Shown: positions 22,008-34,154, counted from the stretch's first letter. The stretch is 64,000 bases of DNA from Ehretia macrophylla (GCA_037974665.1 CM075775.1:43737652-43801651); one strand, 5' to 3'. Made by a program: numbers and translations. The notes: generated by a model from the sequence alone, not told the origin.

Positions 22008-24183
22008 GAAGCCAAACTCTCACGTTACCACTGGTACTATGCTGCCTCCTCGTCATCGTGCAGTACTTCTATAAGGGTGAATCTTCAATATACAATTCTT
22101 TTTGACTCCCGAAAGGGAAGAGGATCACGCAATATAAGATTACTATCAATTAAGCTGGTACAGCCACTACGTCTATTGTAGTACGACTTTCGCTGCTCTT
22201 CTAAATCGAAAAATTAGTTGAAAAAATAATAGGCAAATTCCTGGATCACCCGGTAAGAATGTGGAGAAAAACCAAAACATAATGGTTCCGCCTGCTCAAA
22301 ACTAAGAGGGGATGCCGCCTACTACTAAAATCCCGCTTTTCTGCTATGCCGACTTTTTTTTTATTTCAAATAAGAATGTGAAGTATCTAAGAGTTGAGCC
22401 AAAAGTTCGATAAAAGCAAGCGCCACCTTCCTCTAACGGGAACCTATTAGAAAGCAATCTTCCTTCCCGCGAACTCTATACACAACATGCATTTATTTAG
22501 AGTTTTCCCAACCAATAGTTTGAAGTCAGAAACAGTACTGGATCAAATCTTAGTCGATTCCATCCATTAGATAAACTAGCCTCGGGAAAGATAAGAGGAA
22601 TGAATCCCATAATAGTCAAGTAAGAAAAGAAAGCGCCTATCTTTTTTTATTAATAGGAGTGATTACGTCCAATATGTCCCCCTTTATTGCCGACATGCTA
22701 TGGTGCTCCGGGGCTGTCTCGCAAAGATCTTCAATCCGAACCTTCGCATCTACTCTCTCTTAGAGTATGAACCAGGCCTTTGCTACTGCTCAACCTCGCT
22801 ATCGCATTGATTCTTGCCGGCCCTTCCAGATTCCAATTCCTTATTAAGATCGAGATCTTGTTCCATTAGACCCAGTTCGGTCAGATCAGTTCCATAATAT
22901 AGCTTGCCCGAACCGGGCATTCAGTCTTTGGTGGGGCCGACCGTAATGAATGATCGTTGTTCGGGAATAAAATAATAAGAAAAAATTCTCGGACATTCTT
23001 TTCAAAGATCAAGTTTGAGCTATTTTTTAAAAGTACAGTGGGTTTAGTTGGGAAGCATCTTTCTTCAGCTTAGCAAGCGGAAGGGCTTTCATCGGAGATC
23101 AAACTCCCCAGATATTAGTGGCTTGATGAACTATCCCATTTATGAAGATTTGCATTTTCGTATGAAACAGATCAGCTGGTCCAAATCAATAGAATCTGGA
23201 GTTGTTCGGATGATTACCCCTGCTGGGAATCGATTCATGCCAAAACGGGACTTCTTCACTTGTGAGTCGCCCGGGGCGCTGATGTGGAGGAATTGGTACT
23301 AGCCTACTCGATATCTTCCTTCCGTCAATGGTTGAACCTTCATTTCATTTGTATGCCTGTGATGTTTGATGCTTCCTGGTATTAAGAAAGGCCAGGTCAC
23401 AGGAATCTTCAAATTCCGAGTCAACAACCGTAACTCGAGCACTTAACCCTAGCTCTTGGCCTAAGCCCAGTCATTCCCCGCCACTCCCACTTCGACGACG
23501 TGCGGGCTATCGGCTTCCCCGTCATCTCAAGTTCTTAGGTGGGGATAGGATTCGAACCTGCAATCTTCAGGTCATGAGCCTGATGAGTTGACCAATTCCT
23601 CTAACCGCTTTCTAGAAGCCTTGTTGTAAGGAACTTTCTTAGTGGGTATTGGCTCATTGAACACTAATTTAATCCGAAAGGTCCGATAGTGTGTCAGTAA
23701 AGACCCAGCCACGAACTAGCCTCTTCTCCTTCCTCATTCTGCCCTCCAAACAGTATGGGAGCCTTTCAGCTTGTACTGCTCACACTCCTAGATCTTCACA
23801 GTGCCTCCTCCACCATAGTGTAAGTTGGGAACTGCTCCGAAATGCGAGGCCTACTTCAAAATTCGCTTACAACAATTGTCAACAAGACCACGAAAAAAGT
23901 AAACTATGGTTGCCCACTGATCTGATCACAGGTGAAATCTAGTCCCTTCGCTTCGTCCCAGGCTTGGAAACCGAAAGTCAGGCCCCCTTCGTCTCTCGGC
24001 AGCGAGAAAGCGAGCAACAAGCTGAAAAAGCCAAGTCCCTTTTTATCATTGGCATAAAAAAGTAGGAATGGATAAATAACACATAAATCGAGGGCTATGC
24101 GGATCCTCAGACATATATGAAATAGAATAAAGATGGACCAAGCTACTTATGAATGTAACCACAATTAACATGACTACGGTCGG
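22008..24183. other. Mitochondrial-like DNA with a degenerate tRNA
   Basis: It starts with the right GAAGC TSD of LARD-1 and ends with GTCGG (24179-24183), the TSD of the solo LTR. The only gene I recognise is the trnfM remnant at 23537-23609. An 84-codon ORF at 23048-23302 is open but unrecognised. The rest looks like mitochondrial spacer. Confidence 0.55.
23537..23609 (-). tRNA. trnfM: trnfM-CAU, degenerate mitochondrial copy
   Basis: The minus strand holds a tRNA-shaped sequence with the anticodon loop CTCATGA (anticodon CAU), the D-arm GAATTGGTCAACTCATC and the T-arm GCAGGTTCGAATCC. It matches the organellar initiator tRNA as I remember it. The acceptor stem is damaged: the 5' strand reads AGCGGTT with one base fewer than expected, and the 3' strand reads CCCCACCT instead of a GC-rich partner. 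The differences I can name are mostly C-to-T or G-to-A. It is probably a non-functional NUMT copy. Confidence 0.85.
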
Positions 24184-26674
24184 TGTCACGCCCCGACCCA
24201 ACCCCCAAGCTAAAGGTTAAGTCCGGACCCGACACACGGACAGAGTCTCCCCTGTACCGTGGACATTCTAAAAACCTGTACTCACTCAAACAAAGTCCTA
24301 ACAATACAATACAAGCTTTTCTTAATTAAACAACAAAGCTATAAGGCCATCCGAGCCTTATAGTATACAATATCTCCAAAACACACAAGCATGCGAGAAC
24401 TTGTTGTCAGCATAGTCTTATAATCCTGACATTCTAGGAAATCAATAAAACAACTTAAAGAATAAAGCATTCGACATTAACCATCCACTCCCAAGCATGC
24501 AAGGAAATAAGGCAAGAAATAAAAGTTATTACAGTTCATAGACTTTCAAAGCTACAACCCAACCAACTAATCTTCAACTTATACAACAAGCATATACATA
24601 GCCCTTGGGCCACAAAATAGTACATAAAGTAATCAGATGAGTCTTCCACATAGCAGCAAAATCATTAACCACCTCAAGTTATCAGACACAGCAACTAAGG
24701 TAAAGGCTCGATCTAAACTTCTTCTTCCTCAACTAATTCAACCAGCTGGGGATCACCCTCAGCGTCTCCTGAAACAGATATCGAGGTATGAGCAACCACT
24801 GTTGCCCAGTGAGGGATATAGTCCCGGGGCGTGCAATGCAACATATAATACAATTTATACAACAATAACACTTAGACAATTAAAGAAACAACGATAACTT
24901 AAATAACCACACTTTAAAAGGATACGTTTCAACAATCCCCTATACACCAATCTTCACTGGTCTTCAATCATGATCCACGAACCACGAGCACGATCACAAT
25001 AAGCCGGCATAACCCCAATCACTCCAGTGGGTGTACTCCGGATGTACCCCAAATCCTACGACCCAACATCCCCTGGCAATCTCCGGACCAGGCGAATGAG
25101 GGAATAGGGCACGGAGTTTGAATATCCACCGGCAAGCCCTCTGCCGCCCAGCCGATATTCAACACATCCGCCCCTGACACTATGGTTGCGCAACCACTAT
25201 GCAATGCACTCAACGATGGCAAGTTAATAGCAATAATATAAGCATTAACACATATGAGGATCAACAAAGTAGGTTGACCTCGTTGCAATTAGGATAGAAG
25301 CAAATATAGAAGCTAATAAGCAGTTTACAATTGAACATATACCAAATAAGCATAGAATCATACCAAAAGCTCCAAATCAATTTAGAATCACACATAAACA
25401 CTCAAGAAGTCCTGACATGGGTTTAGAAGTGTGAGACAACTTAAATTGCACCTAAACCCCTTTGTTTTTCGAACTATTTCTCTTCTAAACCAAAGTTAAT
25501 GATTTCATTTTCAAAGGAAACTCTCCCAACCTTATAACTAACCCTCAAGGTACCCTCTCAACCCTCTAACTCATTCAAATGCCCGCGTTTACCCCGAAAG
25601 CCCCAAATTCCCTCTTATGGCTTTAAACTACACATACGTTGTCCGGGCTTCAAACAAGGGATATCAAGGCATCTATAGCACCTAGGTAGCCTAAGGTTAC
25701 TAGAATTGAAGCCCGAATCCACCCGGATTCGCATTAACCCCGAAAGCCCCAACTTAAAGTCGGCTATTTTCCATTTTTAGGCAATTTAAGGCAATGTAAG
25801 TGCATGGGGCTATTAGGCTATCTTCACTAACACCTAAGGAATCTATTAGAAGCATTAAATCAAACTAATTCGAGCAATTACACAAAACCCTAGACAAAAC
25901 GTCACTATTCACCCTAAAATTTAAACTAACGATTCTAACCGTTTAAAAAGCGAAACAACTACTCAAATGTGTTCTCTAGCATTCATATAGAAGGTATATT
26001 AGCATAGATAACATTTACAATGGCATTTAATCATATTTTCAACAATTCAAGAAATGAGCAACTATTTAAAAATGCAAAAACAAGCCATGAAATCCCTCAC
26101 CAATACGCGTAGGAGCACCTAGGGACCTTGCAAACACCCTACACTAGTTGCTCAAGGCTTGGAGTGGCTTGATTTGGAGAGTTGATGAGCAAAAATCTTT
26201 CCCAAATGCACAAGGAAGGCTGTCGGGTTTGGCTACTGTTCACAGGCTGAAATTTTTTTGTTTTTGTGTTACAATGTGCTTGTGTTATGTTATATTAGGT
26301 AGGCCTTGGGGTGGGGTCATGTTGGGTACTAAAGGTGGTTTATTTTAATGCGCGTTGCTAGCTCAAAACGAGGCTAATGTGTAAAACATAGGCTAGCTAA
26401 TTAAATTTCTAAGTTATGTTACGTAACACTATTCACTCAACTACAAAAATCATTTTCTAAACGAGCTCTCCTAACGCCGTTAGCTCAAATGCACATTTTT
26501 CCCACTACTTTTACAATTAATATGATTTAATAAAAATGCTAATTAACTAATAGGAGGCAGTTTAAAAATGGAGTGAATAGTAGTCATAAAAGTCAGTTAG
26601 TAAGGTACAGAAGTAAATGCACAAATAAGGGATGCAACAGTAATTAAATGCATGGCTAAATCTCGGGCGTCACA
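24184..26674 (-). mobile_element. Solo LTR (2491 bp)
   Basis: The plus strand runs from TGTCACGCCC to GGGCGTCACA and is flanked on both sides by GTCGG (24179-24183 and 26675-26679). No interior or second LTR adjoins, so this is a solo LTR left by recombination between the two LTRs of an element. The start is closely similar to 63135 onward. Modules such as CTACGACCCAAC and AGAGTCTCCCCTGT are shared with the other LTRs and show that it lies in minus orientation. Confidence 0.92.
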
Positions 26675-26796
26675 GTCGGGCTATCGAACACTGGGTCAGA
26701 AGTGAATTACGAGTCAAACCAATCTGAAAATCGAGCGAGCTCCCCTTGCATGCAATGATGTGGTGGTAAACCTCTTATTCTAATTCTGTGCTCTCC

Positions 26797-26830
26797 GAAC
26801 CGTGTGAGAAGGTTTCCCATCACACGGCTC
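26797..26830 (-). ncRNA. Group II intron domain V, mitochondrial type
   Basis: On the minus strand the 34 bases start GAGCCGTGTGA and end TCACACGGTTC, an 11-bp stem with one G-U pair, with a GAAA tetraloop between. This is the catalytic hairpin of group II introns such as those in plant nad genes. The adjoining bases GGAGAGCAC would lead into domain VI. The upstream minus-strand sequence to about 27300 is probably intron body. The inner stem pairs poorly, so the copy may be decayed. I cannot tell which intron it is. Confidence 0.6.
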
Positions 26831-29155
26831 ACCAACTTGATCTTTCTTACCCTTAGGGGGGAGACCAGATTCCTTTATTTCCTATTTAGAACTACATATT
26901 TGTCTTTGTCACTGGTTCAGACGTGCATCGGCGGCCCCCTTTCCACTTCAATCATGGAAAGTCAGAAGCAAGAATCATTGATTCCTGACCCCCTTATCTA
27001 CGACAACTCCAGATCAACTAATTGTTCAATTCCATTGAACCAAGGGCTGGCGAACACAAAGGAGCAGGTCACAATGGGTTCCCTTCTGGGGTATTCCGAA
27101 GGTGTAACCTAGGCAACGAAAAAAGGGCCCGATACTTCCAACTAGAGGAGCGACCAATTGGTTCACCAAACCCTGACCTAGCATCACACGTTCTCTAGGT
27201 CCGAAGGGATCCAGTGCCCAACTACCGACTCCTCCTGGAATTGCGTTATCGGAGCTGAGCCAGGAAGCCGCTAGTGGACACCCACCACTTTTCACGGTTA
27301 GAGAGGCCCTCTTTAATACATTAAGAAAAGATGTTCACAGGGGCAAGACTCGGTCATAGGAATTTAGACCACCTATATGCTAGTAAACGAAAACCACCTC
27401 AACCGAATCAGAGTAAACAACAATGTCGAATCAGGACGCCCCTCGCCTTGAAAGAATTCACACGCGGCCACCAGCTTTCCCAAAATAAGGGGATATCTAC
27501 TGCTTACTGCTCACGGAAAGGCGCACTACTTCTTCATTCATGGCCTATTTATAGATCTCCCTTTCGTATTCATTCGACCTGAGGCAAAAGAGAAGTCATA
27601 CAAAGAAAGGTTCTTTCATGCAATGCATAACGGGCGGGCCTCCTATGGATTCCTCCAACTCAATGAATGAAGGGAGGAGTCTAAGGAAGCTGGCTTTCTA
27701 TATTAAGATTCAAACAAAAAGGAAAAAGGAACCATATCTTACTGAATAATCTAACTGAATGAGGAAGAGCTCTTTATGTGGTCTCCCAAGGGGTGTTCCC
27801 TTTCAATAAGTTCGTTCCTTTTAATTCATCAAAAGACTTCCTCATATAGAGGTCCTTCTTTTCTTGCTCTATGGATGATATTGAAGAAAGGAGTTCTCTT
27901 CCTAGTACCGTAGTTTCCTTTTTCTCCTTACTGATCATTAGCAGTGGCCATGTTGCATAATCGCACTCCTTATTATAATCACCAAATTGTTGGCACTCCG
28001 GCCCGAAGATCTATGAATGAGGAATTAACCACCGGCGTGCTTTAAAGGTATCATAACTAGAAACTTCCCATTCATTCTCAGTTTGCTACTTTCTTATTTT
28101 TGGCTTTTTGAGCGGTATGATCGAAAAGTTCAATAAAGAAAGGCTCGCTTGGTTGTTAAGGTGCAAAGGGTCTATGCTTCATCGGAAGATGCTCATAAAT
28201 CCGCAAGAGAGTGAGTAGTCTTTGCGGACATGCTTACTTCATCTTGACTGAGACTTCATGCATACACTTGCGGGGCTGGGGTCCAACTTCTTTTTTGTAT
28301 TGAACTTACCTACATATCCGGTTCAACCTCGAAATCAAGCCCCTGTAGTTTTGTCTATCCATAGTCCAAGATGCGAGTTGATTAACCTTTCTCAGCAGTG
28401 AAAAAAGGTGTTTACATGCTTGTTCTATCAAAGCTACTAACACAGGCAAGTTTTAGCCGGGCTGATCAAATCCTTATGATTTTGTACCTCGCGGTAGATT
28501 TAGAACCATCCATCGTTTGGCACCTGCAAGAAATGGTTAAAAAGGAGCCGTCTTAGAAAATCTAGTACGAAGGGGCTTTTTTTATAACTATCCATTACCT
28601 TCTATTCGAATTCACAAAGAGAAAAAAACCATCGCTACTTTAATTGCCCGATTGATGAAGAAGATATGCCACGGATTTCCCATCCTTAGCTAATAAGGAG
28701 AATAGGAAATGTGAAATAGCTGGCCTATGCCTATTTGTAGCCCACCCGCTAGCCTCTTGTGAAACCTTTGCCTAGGAGCTCAATAAACAACTCTATTTTC
28801 TCCGTTCCATTCTGGCCTTACCAAATGCTACTCATTTTCAGTGGTAGTATGATTAGAAAACCCTCCTCTATTCCCCAGCGTCCAATGACAGAGACGAGGA
28901 ACTGTCTTTTGAGGATAGAAAACTACTTTTCAACGAACTCGTGTAAAGGCTCTCAAACGAAGGAGCTATCCTTGGGAGACAGACAAAAGAAGAGGCAGGC
29001 TTAGTAAGCTTTCTCACCTGGATCAACAGAAAAAGCAACTGAAACTCGATCGACGGAAGTTGCAATGGAAGTTTCCTTTTCTCTTGGTCCAGCCCATCCA
29101 ATTGAAGTACCAGTCCCAGGGTTTAGAGTATCAGTGCTTTGAGTGTCATCTCATC

Positions 29156-29184
29156 CGGGAAGGAAGGGAATGGTTTCCCTTCCC
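29156..29184 (+). repeat. 29-bp repeat, inverted copy at 60972-61000
   Basis: The 29 bases beginning CCGGGAAGGAAGGGAATGG are the exact reverse complement of 60972-61000. The match is perfect over 29 bases, far apart in the window and on opposite strands. Short inverted repeats of this sort are common in plant mtDNA. Confidence 0.75.
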
Positions 29185-30445
29185 CTGAACCCCCTTCCTT
29201 TGCAATAAGGGCTCCCCTTACTCCATTTCAAGAAATGGCGGGGAGGTTCTAATGCAAGGCAAAACATCTTGTCTTTAAGCCAAGGGAAAAGGTTATTAGA
29301 CAACTTAGCTACAAGTCCGAAAGCCAGGAAGGCAGAAGCGACTAAAGCACCTACTGAGACAAACAAGCCGGCTCCGCCCTGTATAGACGAATACTTCTTT
29401 ATGGAAGCTCATCGTTTCAAGCAGCACCTTCAAATGCAACAAGTGCCATGTTGTGTTCACTCCTTTAGGGAAGATTCAGAGGTATCACGACTTATTCCAA
29501 GCCACTCAGGAAGCTCCCTCCAGAGCAAAGCAAGCTGTAAGTCAGTTTCAAGTCTGCCTTTCCGCTAAAAAACTCACTACACGCCACGTCACTTTTGACT
29601 TAGCAAAGAAAGACAAGCTACGAACTACCACTGCACCTCTATAAGTAAAAGCCTCTCATTCAGCTATAATTTAAGGAAATTGAAAGGAGCAGAAAAGGAT
29701 CAAAGGTGGTTGCTAGCATCGAAGAGATCCGTCATCTATGATATAGTGGGAGTTTGGACTTGGCGAGCGAGCTCTTGCCGTGGGAGAGAAAAATGGGTGC
29801 GTGTGGATTGTCCTATCGGCAGGGATATACTCGTAGGAAAAGTAGTATATAACCCTAGGCGCCATGATTTGTCCGACCAAGTCGGCCAGCCTTTCGGGAT
29901 TGATATTGCTCTCAGCATTCCCCAGGACGCTTTGTTGCCTTCTCTCGTATTTTTATTACTGCCTATGACAACTCGAGAAGGGCAGCTATTGGCAGGCTTG
30001 TTACTGACCTAAGATTAGGACCCCTGATGCTCACAATGGCCTTCCATGTAATAGACATTGTTACTTCTTTTAATCTCTTGTTGGGAAGGCCCTGGCTGCA
30101 CGAGGCCGGTGCAGTTGCATCCACCTACCATCAATGTTTCAAATTCCCCTTTCAAGGATCGATCATATATGTATCATTCAGTAGTTCCCTTTCTTTTTAA
30201 AGGGTATCAGACTCTCGATCGAATGCGATTGCACCTATCCTTGCTTTCTTCGGTGCTAATACTGCCTCTTATACTCGTGGGTAAACTCCTACTGGTTCGA
30301 TTCTTCCTTCTTCTGAGTCCTCTGGGGTATCTTAGAGGATTGGATGATCTAGGTATGAGTCATGTCTCCTCATTGCTTGCTTTCAAGCTCATTGCAAAGC
30401 TAAGACATTACATTAGTGGGCGCTCCCGAAGCAGCTTAAACATCC

Positions 30446-30525
30446 TGCTTTCAGGAACGCGGATACAGGTGGTGCATGGCTGTCGTCAACTCGTGTCGTA
30501 AGGTGTTTGGTTAAGTCCTGTAACG
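30446..30525 (+). pseudogene. rrn16: Plastid 16S rRNA fragment
   Basis: About 80 bases including GTGCATGGCTGTCGTCAACT and GTTAAGTCC match the conserved 3' part of bacterial-type 16S rRNA. GGTGGTGCATGG and CGTAAGGTG fit the plastid rather than the mitochondrial version. Most differences from the plastid sequence as I remember it are C-to-T or G-to-A (for instance TGCTTTCAGGAACGCGGAT). The match stops abruptly at about 30525, before the usual GAGCGCAACC. It is a fragment, probably carried in with the mitochondrial DNA. Confidence 0.8.
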
Positions 30526-30669
30526 CTACCAGTAGGGGGCCCGCTTCCCTAATAGACTTTTAAACCTCGCCTTCACTTTCGATGTCCGATCCCGCATACC
30601 TTGACGTGCCTTCAAACGGGCTTCACCTTCAAAGGAGAGTAACCAATCTGTGGACAGCAAGGCCAATGA

Positions 30670-30730
30670 AGAACTCCCTATCAGTCGAGTGTCTACCTTC
30701 CTCTCCTTATCAGTCAAGTTACTTCACACC
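30670..30730 (-). repeat. Dispersed mt-type repeat, two units
   Basis: On the minus strand there are two units, TTGACTGATAAGGAGAGG and CTCGACTGATAGGGAG, the first followed by AAGGTAGACA. They are relatives of the units listed at 11482-11550, and AAGGTAGACGCTCAAC at 47819-47834 shares the extension. Confidence 0.7.
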
Positions 30731-31647
30731 TTTGATTTGATTATCATTTAGAATCCTAGACTAAAGAAGAAGGCTCCTGAATTAACGCAGGGCCAAATCA
30801 GCAGCAGGTGAACTGTACTAACTTGCCGCCGGTGACTTTCTCGGGGCTCCGCAAGAGAAGAAAGAAAGTATGTCTTCTACTACTGATCCTTTTCTACTTT
30901 AAGGAAATTCCTAGATGATTCCGGTTTCTATTTTAGAGTGCCTCTTTGGGGTCTAAATTTCTTTCTATCTGACAGGACAAACAAATAGGAAGGGACGGTT
31001 TTTTCATTGCATTGATAGAAGTCTAACTAGAAAAAGATCTCTCTATTACTTTGAGAAGAGAATCGTTGGTTTGACAGACGAAAAGCATGAAAAAAAGAAG
31101 CCGTCTACAACTTGCCAGTCCTACTGAAGTTCTGTACAGGCTAGCGTACTACAGGGAAAGGAAGAAGTGGTTGTCTTAGTTCTTTCCCCAATTGGCGGAT
31201 CCGAGAACATAAGGCAATTCATTTTGTATTTCTTTCAGGCCCTATGACTTCGATTCAATCATTCATGTGAAAGAAAGGGCATGCCACTATCATGCTCGCT
31301 TGGATGGGACATTTCCCCTGTTAACTCTATTTTAGATTGGCGCCGCAAAATGCATGAAAGGGCAAGGCGGAGCAAAAAAGAAATTCAGGATTCAACCAAT
31401 TGCAAGAAGAAGAGTGGAAAGCATCCTAAAGAGGGGTTGCCCTGCTACAGCTTTCCTTTCCCCAGGGCTAGGGGTAGGGTATAGTACATAGGCCATTTAG
31501 AGCAAGAAAAAGCAAGACCAAACCCAATCTTTAAGTAAAGGGCTTCCTCATGAAGCTTCGCCCCAAGGGACGACTGCTACTGGATTTCCTGATTTGGCAG
31601 CAGTTCATGCAATCGAGACTATTATATGCAAATCTATCCATACAAAC

Positions 31648-31744
31648 CCACATTATCTACCGGTTCGGAATTCCAAACAGCATGATCTCCGATAATGAGC
31701 AACCCTTAATAGGTAGCCCCCTCTACCGGTTGTATGCCAAATAA
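31648..31744 (+). pseudogene. Ty3/gypsy integrase fragment
   Basis: The frame gives THIIYRFGIPNSMISDNEQP and then LYRLYAK before a stop. This is the integrase core around the second catalytic Asp (usually I-V-S-D-N-G). The family, judged from the IIYRFGIP wording, differs from the Tekay-like element at the window start. Nothing recognisable adjoins it, so it is a short remnant. Such scraps are common in plant mitochondrial genomes. Confidence 0.7.
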
Positions 31745-32719
31745 AATATCAAGCCTTCTCCTTTCTGAAGAAAGCCTTTCTCTTTCTTTAGGAATGAATC
31801 AGAGATTTTCGGGTATGAACTCTTAAATCATTTGGTTGTTCGACTTGCCTTCTTTCTAGGTGCCCCACGAAAGAGGATTAGAGCCAAGAAATATACATTA
31901 CGATATACATCATCTCTACTTCAATTAAAAGAAAAGAAGAAGCACTTCAAAGCCTTTTCCACTATTTCAAATAGGGCGATCTCGGGCGGTTGATAACTAA
32001 CTCTTCTTTCCGGTAGACCTCCCACTGGGCCGGGCCCCATGATGTGTCTACTCATAGAAGTGACCACAGCTGTCAACTCTATACCTTGTGAGTCAATAGA
32101 AGAATCACCTCCAGAAGACCCTGAACAAAGCTATCGCATGATCGAAATGCAAGATTATATCGAGCGGCAATGCATGAAGCAGAGAAAGGAAGACTATCGG
32201 GATTTAATCATTTCACATGAGCACAAAGCTAATGAAGTGGCATCCTCTGGTAATAGAGCCCGAAGTAGGAAAGTTCGATCCATCCCAACTCATTACACCT
32301 CCGCGAACTCGTGTTCAGCTAAAGATTAAGGATGAAGAAGGTTTGCCTGAAATCTCCATGATAACCTCAGCAAAGCCGAAGGCAATAAAACCATGGAATG
32401 GGTTCCAGTGGACTACATTGTTAAACATGGCCCTTCAACTCCTCACCCACTGAAAACTAACACTTAAGACAGATATGGCGTAGACACGGCTAGAGATCGA
32501 TTGAGGACCTCCACCAGCCTAGCTAATAGATAACTTCTCTCTTCCCGTTATCACGCTTACTTGAGCGAGGAACCCTTGCGAATAAGGGGTCCGAACGGTA
32601 CCTTATTCTCTTATAAGAACCCTTCTTCCTTCACTTCACTGAAAGCCTAATAAGAGGGCGGATAAGACTGAAAGAAGGGCTACATCCGGGGTGTGCTCTC
32701 CTGTTCTCAATGATGTTAG

Positions 32720-33316
32720 GCATCCGGGTGCGATCAAGTAATAGAAGTAGTGAGACTCGAGGACAACTATCAGGCTTTTGTTCTAACAGTTCCATCAGGG
32801 GGTTTTTTGACAGGAGTAGACTTGGTAGTCGAAGACTCGTCTAAAAGAAAGGAGACAGAGGTTGTAGGAGGATCATCTACTGCAGACGAAGCAGAACCCT
32901 CCTTAGAAGAGAAGACAATTCCTTCGTCAATCACAAATGTTCCTGATGAAGTGTTAGGTGGTATGAGTCAATCGTTCTACTTTTTATCTTCGTATAGAGA
33001 CTTAGAATGAACTGAGTTATCTTTGTATGACTTAGACAAATTTGAGATACATGTTATTGAAGGTGATGTCAGCCGTGTGGAAACTGAACCAAGGTTAGGA
33101 TTTGATGTACCTGTTGGTGACATCCAACAATTAATCCCAACTCTGACAGGAACATCCTTGAGTCCTGACAACTTCTTTGTTGGTGTGCAGGATGAAGAAC
33201 AAAACAAGGCCAGGCTCAAGCAAGAAATAAGGCAGAATTTTGATAACCCAGACGAAGGAGCTTCATCAGATGAAGACGGTTATGCATCTTTGTTCCACAC
33301 AAGCTCAAATGTATAA
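32720..33316 (+). pseudogene. Unrecognised acidic ORF with one in-frame stop
   Basis: A frame of about 198 codons is open from 32720 to the stop at 33314-33316 except for a single TGA at 33008-33010. Both halves are in the same frame and have the same character: acidic and Ser/Glu/Asp-rich, with SSKRKETEVVGGSSTADEAE in the first part and NFDNPDEGASSDEDG near the end. The only start I see in the first part is a GTG at 32750; the second half has an ATG-less start region. The even composition suggests a real gene remnant broken by one mutation. I do not recognise the family. Confidence 0.4.
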
Positions 33317-33496
33317 GTTATTCACATGTCACCACATTCAAAAGACCGTTCGCATCCTATCACAATTAAAAAAAAAGATATGAACTGATTCACCAAAAAA
33401 ATGACTTAAGCACATTAATTTGTGCTTGACGACGCTCTTCTACTAGTCAATTTAACGAAGCCCTTTCCTCATTTTCATCTTAGTAATCACTTTCTT

Positions 33497-33829
33497 CTAA
33501 TTTTCTAACACGTTCAGACGAGTTTGGATGGTAGACATCTTCTCTTTGGCTCTCTGAATACCTTCGTCAACCCTGCGAAGCTCTCCCTTAACATCATGAA
33601 GCTTTTTTATGCAGGTGAAAGTAGGGGATCCATTGCTCCTCTCATCTTTTCCGACAAATGCTATGTTAAAATATGCCCACCCACCTCGACAAGCCTGGAA
33701 CTCAACTCCAGTCAATAAATGAATGGAGGGATGAACTGGATTTGAATAGTTGAGAAGATGTTTGAAACCTCGTGCCATAAGGAAGGGGAGATCTGTAGTA
33801 AGAGCTCCATCTCTCCCTGCTTTCGGCAC
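33497..33829 (-). CDS. Unrecognised 110-codon ORF
   Basis: The frame begins with ATG at 33829 and ends in TAA or TAG at 33497-33499. It reads as a plausible globular protein with an aromatic centre (ACRGGWAYFNIAFVGKDER) followed by a charged, probably helical tail (ELRRVDEGIQRAKEKM and on). I see no motif that names a family. It lies between the acidic ORF and the psbC scrap, and could be a fragment of a nuclear or mitochondrial plasmid gene. Whether it is expressed cannot be judged. Confidence 0.35.
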   Translation of the reverse strand: MPKAGRDGALTTDLPFLMARGFKHLLNYSNPVHPSIHLLTGVEFQACRGGWAYFNIAFVGKDERSNGSPTFTCIKKLHDVKGELRRVDEGIQRAKEKMSTIQTRLNVLEN

Positions 33830-33990
33830 CTTACTATTCTTTCAGGGAAAATCCTAAAGTTACATCTTTTAGTACTGGGACTCAAGTCAAGAAGTTGAGA
33901 TAAGCTGTTTGCTCTTTGTCAGGTGCCCTTAGTTAAGTTCCTTTTGTTCTATAGGTTCGTTTTAAAGGTTAGTCGCTCAAGTCAATAAGC

Positions 33991-34154
33991 GAGGAGGCCC
34001 TTCTCACTCAAGCTCAAGCATTTACTTTTCTAGTTAAAGACCAACGTCTTGGGGCTAACGTGGGATCCGCTCAACGACCTACTGGTTTAGGTAAATATAT
34101 TATGCCTTCCCCGACTAGAGAGTTCATTTTTGGAGGAAAAAGTATGCGCTTTTC
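33991..34154 (+). pseudogene. psbC: Plastid psbC (CP43) fragment
   Basis: The frame carries [19 protein letters not shown], then [12 protein letters not shown], and later [15 protein letters not shown]. This is an internal stretch of the CP43 chlorophyll protein of photosystem II. Compared with CP43 as I remember it, G has become R at AQ-R-P, the R at MRS has become P, and the GEV and GET positions are altered. Only about 54 codons are present, so it is a transferred plastid scrap without function. Confidence 0.88.

Noticed and set aside
30058..30501. 147-codon ORF as a gene
   Set aside because: Its last third overlaps the rrn16 scrap and the rest has no recognisable domain.
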